The translations under genes were made by a program, and so were the position numbers. Shown piece by piece: positions 12,512 through 23,800 of a stretch of DNA of 64,000 nt. Source of the stretch: Cliona cf. orientalis (Eukaryota; Porifera; Demospongiae; Clionaida; Clionaidae); the NCBI GenBank assembly GCA_963930775.1, contig OZ005702.1, forward strand, positions 2,914,001 through 2,978,000. Direction: 5' to 3'. The notes below the pieces were generated by a model. It saw only the letters and a program-made list of their open reading frames with translations, was not told where the DNA came from and made no database searches. Within the stretch, counting starts at the first letter, position 1, and each line of letters begins with the position of its first letter.

Positions 12512-12702
12512 TATTATGGTACGTCCGTCACGCGAAATTATATACCCAGTGATCTCTACGGACATAAACGCGAAATATTCCATTGCGCATTCTCATGCCT
12601 GGGACACGGGCCGTATATACGTCGTTCTGATTTAGCGAATTGCAAATTTACACTCGTGCTTGTATTGATCAAGCATATTGCGCCGTAGAAGGCTCCAAAG
12701 GA

Positions 12703-13015
12703 CAAGGGGGGGTCACTCCCATAGGCGCCGTGTCCAGAGCTGCGACCGGGGTCAAAATGCAGTCAAACGGTCAAGGCACTTTTTGGGGGTCGGTCAAACG
12801 GTCAAGCGGTGTTCTGGGCCCTATCTCCGGCATAGCTATGCGGCCAAGAGGCGTGGCCGAGATTTTGCGCATGCGCAGTTAGTCGATGGTCAACGGGTCA
12901 AGGGCAAAAATTCGCCGTGGTCAAGCGGTCAAGGCCATTTTTAGACGGTCAAAAATCTTGACCCCGGTCGCAGCTCTGGACACAGCGCCTATGGGAGTGA
13001 CCCCCCCCCCCCTTG
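12703..13015. mobile_element. 313 bp MITE with long TIRs (GGTCACTCCCATAGGCGC)
   Basis: Left arm GGTCACTCCCATAGGCGCCG continues through GTCCAGAGCTGCGACCGGGG, with the reverse complement at the right end. The arms are about 55 bp. Poly-G/poly-C tracts abut the tips. The interior repeats the phrase GTCAAACGGTCAAG. ORFs here (66-88 codons) reflect the inverted repeats. Confidence 0.85.
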
Positions 13016-13334
13016 AAAGGAGGAGGGAGCGAGGCAGAGCCTCGTTATCAGCTCAACAGCGCAAGGATCAGGCATTAAGAACGTGATAAAGATAGACTAG
13101 ACGTACGTGCTGCTCACTGACGACTCTGATAACAGAGCCAATTAATTTTTTTCAGTATTGACTGCCAGTCGGCACTGTAGGATGGAGGGGAATGGTCTAT
13201 CATACAGCTGTAGATCTACAGGCCTACACGGCACTATGAGACTGTCTGTCATTGTTTGCTTGGATCTGTATTCAGTGGTCTTCAAGATCTATCGTGCTAG
13301 CGCTATAGCCACGTAGCTACCCAGGGCCTGGGTA

Positions 13335-14346
13335 CCGGTGTCATAGGTGGAGATGACTCCCCCTCAAAATGACTCCCCAGTCATTCTAGCCTAGGCTCAA
13401 ATGACCCCCCTTCATTTTAACCTAGGTACAAATGAATCCCCAGTCATTTCCACCTAAGGAATAAATGACTCCCTCCAGGATAAAATGACTCCCCTACAAA
13501 ATTGATGTAACTAATGTCATGTAGCTATACTCATGCATTCACAGTTTGAATAATTATTATACCAATCACCCCACTGGCGTAGGAACCGGGGGGAGGGGGG
13601 GGGGGGGGGCTGTAGCCCCCCAATATTTTAGGAAGGGGGGGGCAGAGCCTCCCTTATTCTCCAGCCCAATATTGTTACAACTCAGATTTCAAAATATTTA
13701 CCCCTGATTACGAGTAGCTAAAGTGTGCCTCGATAGCTAGCTAGCTGCCAAATCTATTCCACTCGAGTTAGCTACAGTTCATTTTTTCATGTGATAGCAT
13801 CCGTGATCATGTATTTCAGAGCATCCGGGCACCCATAAATGCATACTTTACGATGAAAGTTTGCTTTTTCTCTGATGTAAATGCTCTCTGGGTACCTTGC
13901 ATTCTTGACTGAGATGAATTTTTTTTACTTCTTTCATAGCTTATTAAGTAAATTTTGCAGGGTGTTATTCTGAATTAGGTATTGTTTGATAGGTCTCAGG
14001 AATCAAGGTTCAAGATAACATTGACCTTTGCACGCCAAACCACAAAAAATTCCAGGGATGGATGCTCAATGAAAGTGAGGAGCTCAGGCTTTAGAGGCAA
14101 AGGCCAATGGCAATTGACTTATTTAGGGGTAGTCTGACGCTTCTTTTGTATCATGTACATACATCATCAAAACACATGAGCAGCTGCTCTGCCTCAGCTG
14201 CAGGGATGAGCATCAGAATCTTAGATAACTACAAAATATCAATATCTGGGGGAGTCATTTCCTCCTGGAAGGAGTCATTTCATCCTTAGGTTAGAATGAC
14301 TGGGGAGTCACTCTAGCATGGGAGTCATTCTAGCCTGTGACACCGG
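13335..14346. mobile_element. ~1 kb element with CCGGTGTCA ends and repeated ATGACTCCC motifs
   Basis: The left tip is CCGGTGTCATAGG and the right tip reads TGTGACACCGG. Next to both tips the motif AATGACTCCCC (or its complement) recurs several times: at least six occurrences at 13360-13500 and four at 14250-14335. It looks like subterminal binding-site repeats. The interior has a G/C homopolymer cluster near 13590-13650 with a fragment of a CAGTGGCG-type end. No transposase seen. Confidence 0.65.
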
Positions 14347-14377
14347 GCCGTACGAGGCTAATCGTGCTATGGCTTTA

Positions 14378-14425
14378 TTAAGCTTTCTACTATGCCATAT
14401 ACTGTGTACAGTAGATAAGTTTTAA
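14378..14425. mobile_element. 48 bp TTAA mini-element (copy b)
   Basis: TTAA-to-TTAA copy in reverse orientation to copy a, same length and nearly identical. It stands alone with no large TTAA element attached. Confidence 0.75.
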
Positions 14426-14907
14426 GAAGGTGATCAAGATAGACAGTAACTTGCTCAGTGCTCACTGAGATATTATACGGTAGCTATAACAGAGGCAGCT
14501 AACCGCACAGTCTTGCCAGACCGGCCCGCGGCTATTAACTGTTGGCTAGCCTCGTCCCAGGCCCCTCCCTACGCACTGAGAGGGACCTGGTGACGTGGCT
14601 AACTGTTGGCATACCGTGACGGCATAGAGTAGACACTTTGTGGAGGGGGCTATCGCATGACAGCTATTTTTACAGCCACGCCTCAACGTGAAATTTGACA
14701 GAATTCGGCGCTCGCTCAGGCTCGCCCCCAAATGCCCTGCATTAACACTAGTATCTGAGTTCAGGAGTATTGCTGTATAGTGGTTGGGCTGACAGCAAGT
14801 ATAGCTAATAGTAATTATTATTATTAAGTTTAATGACAGTAGAGGCCAGGAGGCCCAATAGTCAGCATAGTATATAAGCATTATAAAACTTGAAGAGATA
14901 ATGGCAA

Positions 14908-14955
14908 TTAAGCTTTCTACTATGCCATATACTGTGTACAGTAGATAAGTTTTAA
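14908..14955. mobile_element. 48 bp TTAA mini-element (copy c)
   Basis: Third 48 bp copy, same orientation as copy b, inside the right arm of the foldback element. Confidence 0.75.
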
Positions 14956-15322
14956 TAAGCCAAGGGCGTGGTGCTGTGCCAACGATAAACAGATGACGTA
15001 ATCGCCGATACAGACCTCGGGCCCAGGCAGAAAGCATAGACTAGACACCTCAAGTAGCTACGCCGTCTACTGGATGATAGCTATAGCTAGTATAGTGATT
15101 ATCGATCACTTTCATGTAGATTCTAGCACTGAAAAAGTTAGCTGTGCTTTCACGATCTTTTAGCCACGCCCCTTTGAATGGCCGTCCTGTATCGTGACAA
15201 TACTTTAATACTATAGAGGCATTAATCGCCACTAATATTATTTTATGGACCTTCGTAGCTCCAGCACAGAACCGTAGCCTCATCGATAAATTTAACCAGC
15301 TATAGCTATCCGCCATAAGTTA

Positions 15323-15502
15323 TACCGTAAATCACGAATATTTCGTGTCTAAAATATTTCATATGATAAATTTTCGTGTTAAATAATTTTCGGACAAACG
15401 ACCCTGTACCGCATTATCGTTAATATTGCGCATGTATTTCGTGCGTTTAATTTTCGTACAAGCCATGCTGTTTTAACAACGAAATATTCGCGATTTACGG
15501 TA
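15323..15502. mobile_element. TACCGTAAATC MITE, copy 2
   Basis: 180 bp with TIR TACCGTAAATCACGAATATT and reverse complement. It interrupts the right foldback arm between cataagtta and gttggatactc. Confidence 0.85.
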
Positions 15503-16599
15503 GTTGGATACTCACAGAGTATTATATAAAAGTTAACTTTGCGGGATGCGGGTTGCGGGTTGCGGGTTGCGGAATCGAACGAAATTGCCCTTCTCGGCTT
15601 CCATAGCCAATAACTCAAAATCCATTCAAATTGGTTTACAGAGTTATTAGTCATGCTATCAGATGTATAAGCATCCAAGACAAAGAAGTGCATTTACCTA
15701 CTGTGAAGAAGACATTCCATCCCGTATTGACCTTGCAAAGAGCAAGTATGGTGGACCATTCACTATAGAACAAGTTGAAGACGTCAAAACTCTATTGCAC
15801 ATTATTCCCATAATTTTTATTGGAAGTGCACTGCATGGCATAAGTGATCAAGGGCATTCCCTAAAGTCAAAAATTACTAGTTTTGATACCAGTAATCAAT
15901 CTCAGGAGGAATGTTCTTCTCAGTTCATCATTACAGGCAGCTACTTTATCTGTGGAACCCTGCTGATACCATTTCATGAGTTAGTAATTCACCCTCTCTT
16001 CTATCGATGCTTACCCAAAGCCAATAGCCATTATAAGTTTATGACTGGAGCAATTTTACACTTAGGGAAACTGATAGTGCAGCTGACAATAGTCACAGTT
16101 TCAAGAAAATACTATCTACAAACTGAACATTTGAGCAACGGGACACTTCCCTGCTTGCTCTATGAATCACCTGGAGTCTCAGGTACATACTATTATTACG
16201 TCAACCACACATGGAATATCCTCCCAGAGGTCTTTCGTGCAGCATCAGATCTGCTTATCTATATCGGTACACAGGAATTTCTGTGTGCTTAGGTGCCTTA
16301 CTCCATGAAAGGACTAGTGACAGGCACTGCTTATGGTCTTTTAGGTATATACTTGTCAGCATTCAGTGAACTACAACAGTTTTATGCAAAAAAATCCACT
16401 CACTGGGGAAGTGGAATGATAAGCTGTGAATTTTGGTTCTTTACAACCAAAATAGTAATGCTTATAATTGGAATGGTAATTTTCTGTGTAGTACTTAAGT
16501 GCTACAAAAACAGGAAGAGAGAGGATGTGCTACCAAATGAGCAGATATTTGCAGAGAGATACTACTCAAGTAATCAAATTCACTGTTGTGGCTAGCTAT

Positions 16600-17010
16600 C
16601 AGTACAGTTTAACTGTCTCAAATAAATTTTAGTGTGTTGCATTGAATAGCGGCTGTATACAAAATGATAAAAATTCTCTGTGGACAACTAAACTATTGTC
16701 ATATTATAACCTTTTGATAGCTTCAAGTCTGAATTGTGCAAATTGGTACTATGTACAAGTGGCAATGAAAGGAAGCAGAAAAACCACCTTAAAAATCTAT
16801 ATTCATTTTGATGCATTATAATATTATGATAGGAGAATTACTGCACAAGAGATCAGATTAAGAGTTGGTAGATCACGTAGGGTAGCTATAGCTAGCTATA
16901 AGTACATTTTTTTTCTAGGGTGCAGGAGAAGCAGTTACCTTGAGTACCCAGTGCTAGACTAAGTCCATCTAGTGCCCTCAGCTGAATTTCAGCCATACCA
17001 CTACAGAGAA
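16600..17010. repeat. POT-gene 3' flank, duplicated at the left end of the window
   Basis: Sequence from 16627 matches 1-75, and 16710-17010 matches blocks of 5084-5830 in order. It follows the pseudogene stop and AATAAA. From 17011 to 17697 I see no gene. The GGCAGGCCCTTTGAGATTCC region at 17080-17120 has a TAGCCTCGT string that recurs elsewhere in the window. Confidence 0.6.
16621..16626 (+). promoter_or_regulatory. Poly(A) signal AATAAA of the POT pseudogene
   Basis: A canonical AATAAA lies 26 nt after the TAG at 16593-16595, consistent with this being the original 3' end of the transcription unit. Confidence 0.55.
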
Positions 17011-17697
17011 TGTAGCTAATAAGGCATGCCCTGCTCTAACACCCCTTTTTGACTGGAGCTCTATTGGGAATTGTCTTAGCCTCGTCCCCACTGGCAGGCC
17101 CTTTGAGATTCCTCCACTGTGGAGCAACCTCAAGCTATCTCAGATGGCGGCAGCCAAGCTGACTATAGGTAAGAGGATTCATTGTCCTAGCTATACCTAC
17201 GGCAGTGATGCCCCCCACAGCAGGAGGACGCAAGATGAAAGCCTACCACCTTGCTGCTCCATCACCTTTGATTTGTGTGTTTTCCTCAGAAATTGGTCCA
17301 GGATTCATAGTCAAGAAAGAATTGTAATTATTATTATAGCTACTTGACAATGTAGATTTATAAACAAAATTAATTCATGGTGTCAAAATTAATTCTCAAG
17401 GGTGTGCTGATTGTATTTAGCAATATTGCCACTGCTGAGCTACTAGCTATAATAGAAATAATTAATGTATGTTTTCCCTAATTTTGGTCAGAGTACTATG
17501 TGATGATGTTGTTTGACATAATAATTCACAGTGGAATATATTATTCTGAGTGATTATGTTTGATGATAAGTAGTTCCCAGCATAGCACCACGCAGAAGTC
17601 ATAAACAGCTGTGAGTTATACCCGGTCGTCAAAAGTAAGCATAGCTATAATAGTGATATTGCTTGCATGTTTCAGTGTGAATGTTTTATAATTATAT

Positions 17698-17703
17698 TTT
17701 ATT
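17698..17703 (-). promoter_or_regulatory. Candidate poly(A) signal of ABCA gene A
   Basis: AATAAA on the minus strand lies about 125 nt downstream of the TAA at 17829-17831, followed by AT-rich sequence. Confidence 0.5.
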
Positions 17704-17828
17704 ATTGCACGATACTCTCTCTAGACAACTTCACTAGCTAGTCTTGATTACTAACATGCATACTGACTAGCTATAATAGTTTACTGTACAATCACTAGCT
17801 AAGTCCTACAATGTTAATATTAAAACAG

Positions 17829-17867
17829 TTATTGTTCATTCTGCTCTTTTGCAAAGTTTATAAATAC
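17829..17867 (-). CDS. ABCA gene A, last exon (13 codons)
   Basis: A 39 bp exon after an acceptor cacatgcag encodes [12 protein letters not shown] and stop TAA, joining in phase 0 to TTLDQ. VF-x-FA-x-x-Q is the conserved end of ABCA NBD2. The same 39 bp exon exists in gene B at 55011-55049 ([15 protein letters not shown]). The intron between is about 1.9 kb here and 0.9 kb in gene B. The difference is filled by the repeats at 18170-19681. Confidence 0.9.
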   Translation of the reverse strand, partial: VFINFAKEQNEQ

Positions 17868-20800
17868 CTGCATGTGATTGGGGAACAAAGGTATGTCCAG
17901 AAGGAGGCATATAATTTGGGCAGCAAAGTCATCAAACATGATTGATTGGAATAATTAATTTGGGCGTACATCGCTAAAAATGGACTGAAGATAGCTCCAG
18001 ACAAAGTAATCATGCAAATATGTTGATCCTAGAGCATGACACCTTTTCTAGTTTGCTCATAATTAATAATATAATATTATTATTATTGAAACAAGTATGT
18101 TTGATGTCACAGTCATGGAATAATGTGACTGAACACTACTACAATGTAACGGCATGCTATATGCCAATTAGTATAGTGCGCATGCGCAGATGAAAGCAGC
18201 ACTGAACTTTGAACCTATGCTATTATGATGTAGCCACACCCCTCACTGCAGGCCAAGAGCAGCTGCTCAAACTCTCTGTGACATTCTCACTCCGCTCGAA
18301 CGTCGAATCTACCACTAGACTATGACATAGAGCAGATATTGCCTCTCGCTTCGCTCGAGGCTTGGTGGCCTGCCGAGCAGGCCTACTCAGGTGCATTAAG
18401 GACTGGGAAGGGCAGCAATGGCTACAACTATAGGAGTATTCCAGATCCTGGTATCTCCACTTGTGAGCATCATTTATTGAAAGTGAAGGTATCAACAGAA
18501 AGTACTAGCCTTGCTCTGTCCAAAAACCGCAGTCACACCCACTAAATGACGTCACTCACACTTTGGTGGCTTCCCGAACTGGTACACTACGGAGCCCTAC
18601 TCTCGCAGAGACGGCCCACTTCTATACCCCTTGAGCCTGCCTTATCAACTTCTATACTTTCTCAATGACCTAAACTAACTTCTGAACGGAGCGCGTCTTG
18701 ATAGCTAGCCCTTGAAGGGAGTAGCAACTGAAAAGGTCGTTTTGATGGGGTCTAGAACCCACTATTAGGGCTTATAACTAGTGATGGGAAGTATTTCAAA
18801 ACAAGCGCTCCGTTAAACTATCTCAGTACATCAGGAAGAACCTTTCTATGTCCGTGAGGTAAGCTTCAGGTATCGTCTTCCTCGCCGTCTCTTCAATCTA
18901 CCTCTCTTGCCTGTGAAGCAGCCATTTCTGCTGACTAAGCAGTGCAATTGAACTTTGACCCACATAGGTGCAATACAAGCACCAACGCGTGGTTAATGCG
19001 GTTACCGCGGAATGTCGATTTTGTGCTGACTGATGCCTAGACAGTCCTTAATGCACCTGAGTATAGAAACGCACGGCGCTTATGCCACTCGAGAATGCAT
19101 CTCTATGGCCCTGGCAACCTCATTTGTGCACACGGCACAACAATTCTGACCAATCATGAGTCTTCTGAACTTGTAGGAGAGCGCATCTTTTATGCCCTCC
19201 AGGTTAGGACACAGACTATATAAGAAAATTGTCGCTCTGAAAAATATTTTTCGTTGTATATAGTATAACAAAATACGTATAGACATGTGCCAATTGTTGA
19301 CTAACTGTCATACAGTTCTATCAACCATGTAATACATTATAGCGGGAAACTTCGAGGAAGAAGCTTTCACGAAATTTGTGGTTTGAGAGCCACCCGCAAA
19401 AATTTTCTCCATGAAATTTAGGTATACCCCACCCACCTTTATGATCAGTTTGGCATTTCGCAAAAGTTCTTTCTGCAAAGATTTTTTCCTGCGAATGTTT
19501 CCCGCAATATACGGTACTACCGTAGTGTCCAGGGCAAGCGCTCATGTACCATATTTCAAGGGGCCACTGTAGCAGCTTCTATACAAATGTACGGGATTAT
19601 AATCCCAGGTAAGCGCCCTGCGGGCCAAAATTGCGAGTTTTGTTTAAGCGCCCATGGGTGCTTACCCAGGATACTGTGGTATGTCCGAATCTATGAGATT
19701 ACAGAGTGCCCTAATTTAGATTGTCAACAATTATCTCTCCTCACTTGGTCCAGAGTTGTTTGGCTGACGGAGTAGTCGACAATGCCCAGGCGCTCCTTAT
19801 TATTCTCAATCTCTCGGAATGTGGATGACCAAGAGAGGTTTTCACCAGGAAGCTGGTAGGAGACAAATCCCTACAAAATACATGCACAATAATACTATAA
19901 ATAGTATTGTAATAGTTGAGATATTGAATAGATAATGAATGCACAATGCCATAGTTAGAAAGGTTTTCAGAGAATCCATGATTGAGAGATATCATTGTAC
20001 TACATGTAGCCAGTTGGGTCCTGAGTGAGTTTGTACTGACCTGATGTTCCTCTAGGAGAACAGCACCAGGGAAGGTCTCACGAATGAATGAATGCAGAGA
20101 TGTGGTATTATAGGGGCCATCACCAAGACGGATCATCTCACTAGGACCAGATGGACTGAGAGGATAAAAATTAATTGTGCAGTGTGTAAGAGAAGGTGTT
20201 CAAGTGGTGCTTTCTGACTTAGCTATCAGATGGATCTATACCAAACAGAAGGGAAGGTGATTTTCATTTTTACCTTCCTTCAATGGGCTCCTCTGTCAAT
20301 GAAGAATATCTTCTGTCTCCACTCCCAACACTTCGACGGGAGGACTGCCTCCTGGAAGAGGAGGTGCTCACCACAGTAGGATCTTCTGTTTGGGGACTCA
20401 GGTCCACTTTAGCTTGAAGGGTTAATCCTGAGCTAAACCTGTAGGCATGTCTATCAGTAGCTACCATACTCTTTAATGCACTATTGTGACTCACTTGTTC
20501 TTGAGGTGCTGGACACTTCCCAGACATCTAAACGACCCATTGACCATGATAGCCAATCTGGTGCACAGTGCCTCACACTCTTCCATACTGTATAACAATG
20601 ATGCATACTTAATAATGGGAATTTTATCAAGGATTGGTATACCTGTGAGATGTTAGCACAATACTCCTTCCCTCTTGAATTATTCCGGTCAGCACATTCC
20701 AGAGGTAGCGCTTTGCATTTGGATCCAGTCCAGTGGTTGGTTCATCCAGCAGGACAATGGGAGGGTTGCCAATGAGAGCAATGGCTGTGCACAGTTTACG

Positions 20801-23800
20801 CTTGTTTCCACCACTATAGTAATGATTGACACAAATCAAATTAAATACTGTCATAAGACATAATATAATAATATAGATGATGATGGAGTACTTTGATTTA
20901 TTAGTCCTGATGCACAATAAATTATTTATTATAGTGTGCAGGTAATTCAGCCATTGTGTTACGTTGACTAACCTGTATTTTTCACAGCTCTTGTTCGCGT
21001 GCTTCTTTAGGTCCAGCCTGTTGATCTCTACCTCAACTACCTCCTTTATCTGCTTCTCTGGAACCCCTCGAAGTCTGGCAAACAAAGTGAGGAGCTCTCT
21101 TCCAGTGAGTCTTCCGAGCAGAGCATCAAACTATCCATATTATTATTATTGTGGTGAATACAAGAATAGAATCTGATAGCTAGTTGATTAAAAAGTAGTA
21201 TATATTATAAGTATGGTTGGCACTGCACTACAGGATCATGATGTTATTACAATTGAAGATAACACCCTGAGGATGACTAGAGCATCTAGTCAAAATGTTG
21301 GCAAGTTTTACCGAACAGTTAAGTGCAAAATTCTCAAGTCATCACTTCAGAAAAATCACATTCATGCGATCACTTTTTGCAAGATCATGATTTAAAAACC
21401 TTAGCATAATTCCCAGTAATTTTCTTATGTATTCTACATATCCTGGGAATCTAACGTGTAGAGTCAACTGACTCTATATCAAAAATCTATTCAAAATCGC
21501 TTACCTGAGGGCAATAACCGATCTTTTGTTGCACCTATTCAATTGAAGTATATTATTATGCAGCAACATTATTGCACAGATCATGCAGGTCTAAATCCAA
21601 ACATACATCCTTTAGGTTGGTGCTGACATCAAAGCCATCAATAATGGCAGTTCCTGAAGTAATTGGAAACTCTCCAGTTAGCATACTAAATGTAGTAGTT
21701 TTACCAGCTCCTGCATTAAAAAAAATTAAAGCATTAGCATTGTATAATATGTAGGAATCTTGTTAATGAATACAATGTAATTTTAGCAGTAAGTGGAAAG
21801 TCTAACAAGCAAATTCATAAATATAACCTGCGGGAGCTGAGAGCTGCCATTTCCATATCTCAGGCTCTCTGCTAGTGCATTAGTGAAGATAAGCCAGATT
21901 TTCTGTTAGTGGAAACCTTACTCCGCTTGTGCACAACATTAATACTGCTAGCAGATACGTATATGCATGATCAATGCGGTCATGTGACTACTATTACAGT
22001 GGCGTATCCAGGATTTGAAGGAGGGACTCAGGTGTTAAGCCAATCGCACGCAAAGTGCGCATGCAAAATTTTAAGCCACGCCACCAAAACTGTTGACCAC
22101 GCCCCTTGCTAACGCATTCTTGAAGATAGCTGGTTGACAAAGAAGGCCGTTTTGGCCAAGTAGTGAGTTGTTTAGAGAGCGAATTTTAGAGGCCAGTAAG
22201 TTTATTGTTGGTTCTGGCTACCAATTGTCGATTATCAGTATAAATAGTTGCCACTGAGCTACTTTGTGCCAGATTTGTGAAAATTAAATGTGAAAACTTA
22301 AGCTTTGAAGATTGACCCTCTGTAAATATTGGACCCCACAAAATATTCCACCATACGGTAATCTGGCATGCATAGTATTGGCGTCATTTGCTGATTCTAA
22401 GCTTCTTGACTTCTCCGATCCCGGCCAGCTAATTTTTCATATAAATAGAATGCTGGATGTGTCGTGCTATATACAGCATAGGCCTAATAGTTATACGCAT
22501 GTGCGAGGGTTACGAAGGCGGGGTCAGGGGACGTATGGATAGCTACTGTATCGAATGCTCCTATAGTTTGTCCAGTGAAGTGTGTGTCATTATCGAGCTC
22601 GCAATTTTCAGAGGCCTTTCTGGTGACGACTTGTCCGTGTCTGTTGAAAAATCAAATCATGCCTCCAGTCAAGCTGTGTCCAAAGTTTTCATTCATGGAT
22701 CAAATTATCACTGTGTACCACTATTTATGAAGTTGTTAATATAATATACGATCATTTTTATAGCTACCTGTGTAGTATAATATCATTACTATAAATCTGA
22801 CAGCACCAAGGGTTTGGCACCAGTGGTGTTCATTAAAAAAAAATATGACATTGTGCTTAATAAGCATGTGCGCTTATTAACCAGACTTTACGGTACTAAC
22901 TTGCATGCATGCACGTGACTATCACTGTATCTATGACTTAGCACTATTACCATTGACTCCAAGTAGACCAAAGCACTCTCCACTAGGTATAGCCAGATTT
23001 ATACCATTCACAGCCTTCTTAGCTGGCTTGATTTTACAACCGCTGAGACGAGAAGAATAAACCTACAATATTATTAGCGAAATCCATACATAACTAGAGC
23101 TCTGTAGAGCACATACCATTGCATATAATATTATAATCTGTAGCTACATAGATGATAACACTCCCCTATTTTGGAAATTTCACCCAGTATAATAATATTG
23201 TTATTTCGATGATAATATTTACAAGTGCATATTGTTCTAGGCCAGTTTGTTGTGCACGAGAAGAAGCACATGGCCTGTATGCATTATGTATCGAGTAGGT
23301 ACTATTGATAGGCATGGCTATGGTGGTCAACAAAAAGGTATTATTAAGTTTACTTGTCGAGCACATCACTTCTGTAGGTATGTTGTGCTTGTATACAAGT
23401 TGCTCAGGTGCCCTTGAATATGACAATTTTTATTCTCATGATGATGACAACACAATCAATATTATTATATTTTTACCCCTTGCGCATGCTCACGAGATAA
23501 AGGTACAATATCAAATTACTCAATAAACACCTTAACTAGATTCTTCATGATGATAGCATCATCTCCATTTGTGGCCCCACTGAGCACCCGGGTTGCCTCA
23601 GCCTGCACATCACTGTCCTGTTGGCAATAGCAACAGTCTGAGAGTATATAATCCATAATGCACGTACCTACCATGCAACATCTGATATACCGTATAGCAA
23701 ATAACTTAGGCAAGCATTAAAACTGGAAAAAAGCTCTCCATTGGTATTGGTGAAATTAATTTTGGTAATCCGATACCTACTGCCATTCAATCATTTTTTA

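Larger units (their letters stand above)
9576..15606. mobile_element. 6.0 kb foldback element with ~600 bp inverted arms
   Basis: The ends CTATGGAAGCCGAGAAGG and reverse complement are flanked by direct CCAA (9572-9575, 15607-15610). The arms include a CCGCAAC heptamer repeat next to each tip. They can be followed inward through shared blocks (ttatggcggatagctatagc, gcctgggcccgaggtctg, gacgtaatctgtttatcg-like, gggcgagcctgagcgagc) to about 11795 on the left and 14705 on the right. Each arm has since received its own insertions: TTAA copy 3 and a TACCGTA MITE on the left, a TACCGTA MITE and a 48 bp mini-element on the right. The loop (11796-14704) holds further nested elements and no transposase ORF. 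The target is the POT gene between codons for LVKEP and ITQNPFK. Confidence 0.85.
7036..16595 (+). pseudogene. POT/SLC15-like oligopeptide transporter pseudogene, split by two transposons
   Basis: It would have encoded a plasma-membrane or lysosomal proton-coupled peptide transporter of the POT (PTR2) family. There are three coding segments. 7036-7551 carries the N terminus, with a helix LVIFWSYLILGIYYYGG and the family-like GGWLADVRYG. 9406-9575 runs from SFVAW to LVKEP. 15607-16595 includes PRQRSAFTY, SKYGGPFTIEQVEDVKT and the C-terminal VPYSMKGLVTGTAYG. Removing the TTAA element (7552-9405) and the CCAA-flanked foldback element (9576-15606) restores the frame across both sites. Independent decay is also present: a frameshift near 7445-7455, TAG near 9430, a frameshift near 15660, and TAG at 16290-16292 where the family has Gln. 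The start ATG at 7036 follows an AT-rich leader. No introns are visible in these segments. Confidence 0.88.

Noticed and set aside
12640..13086. Overlapping 66-88 codon ORFs
   Set aside because: Generated by the long inverted repeats of the MITE at 12703-13015.
17144..17347. 67-codon plus-strand ORF downstream of the POT pseudogene
   Set aside because: Low-quality composition, no domain and no splice context that makes sense.
22457..22744. 95-codon plus-strand ORF
   Set aside because: Starts in a decayed repeat, lies antisense in a gene A intron, and has no family resemblance or conserved partner in gene B.
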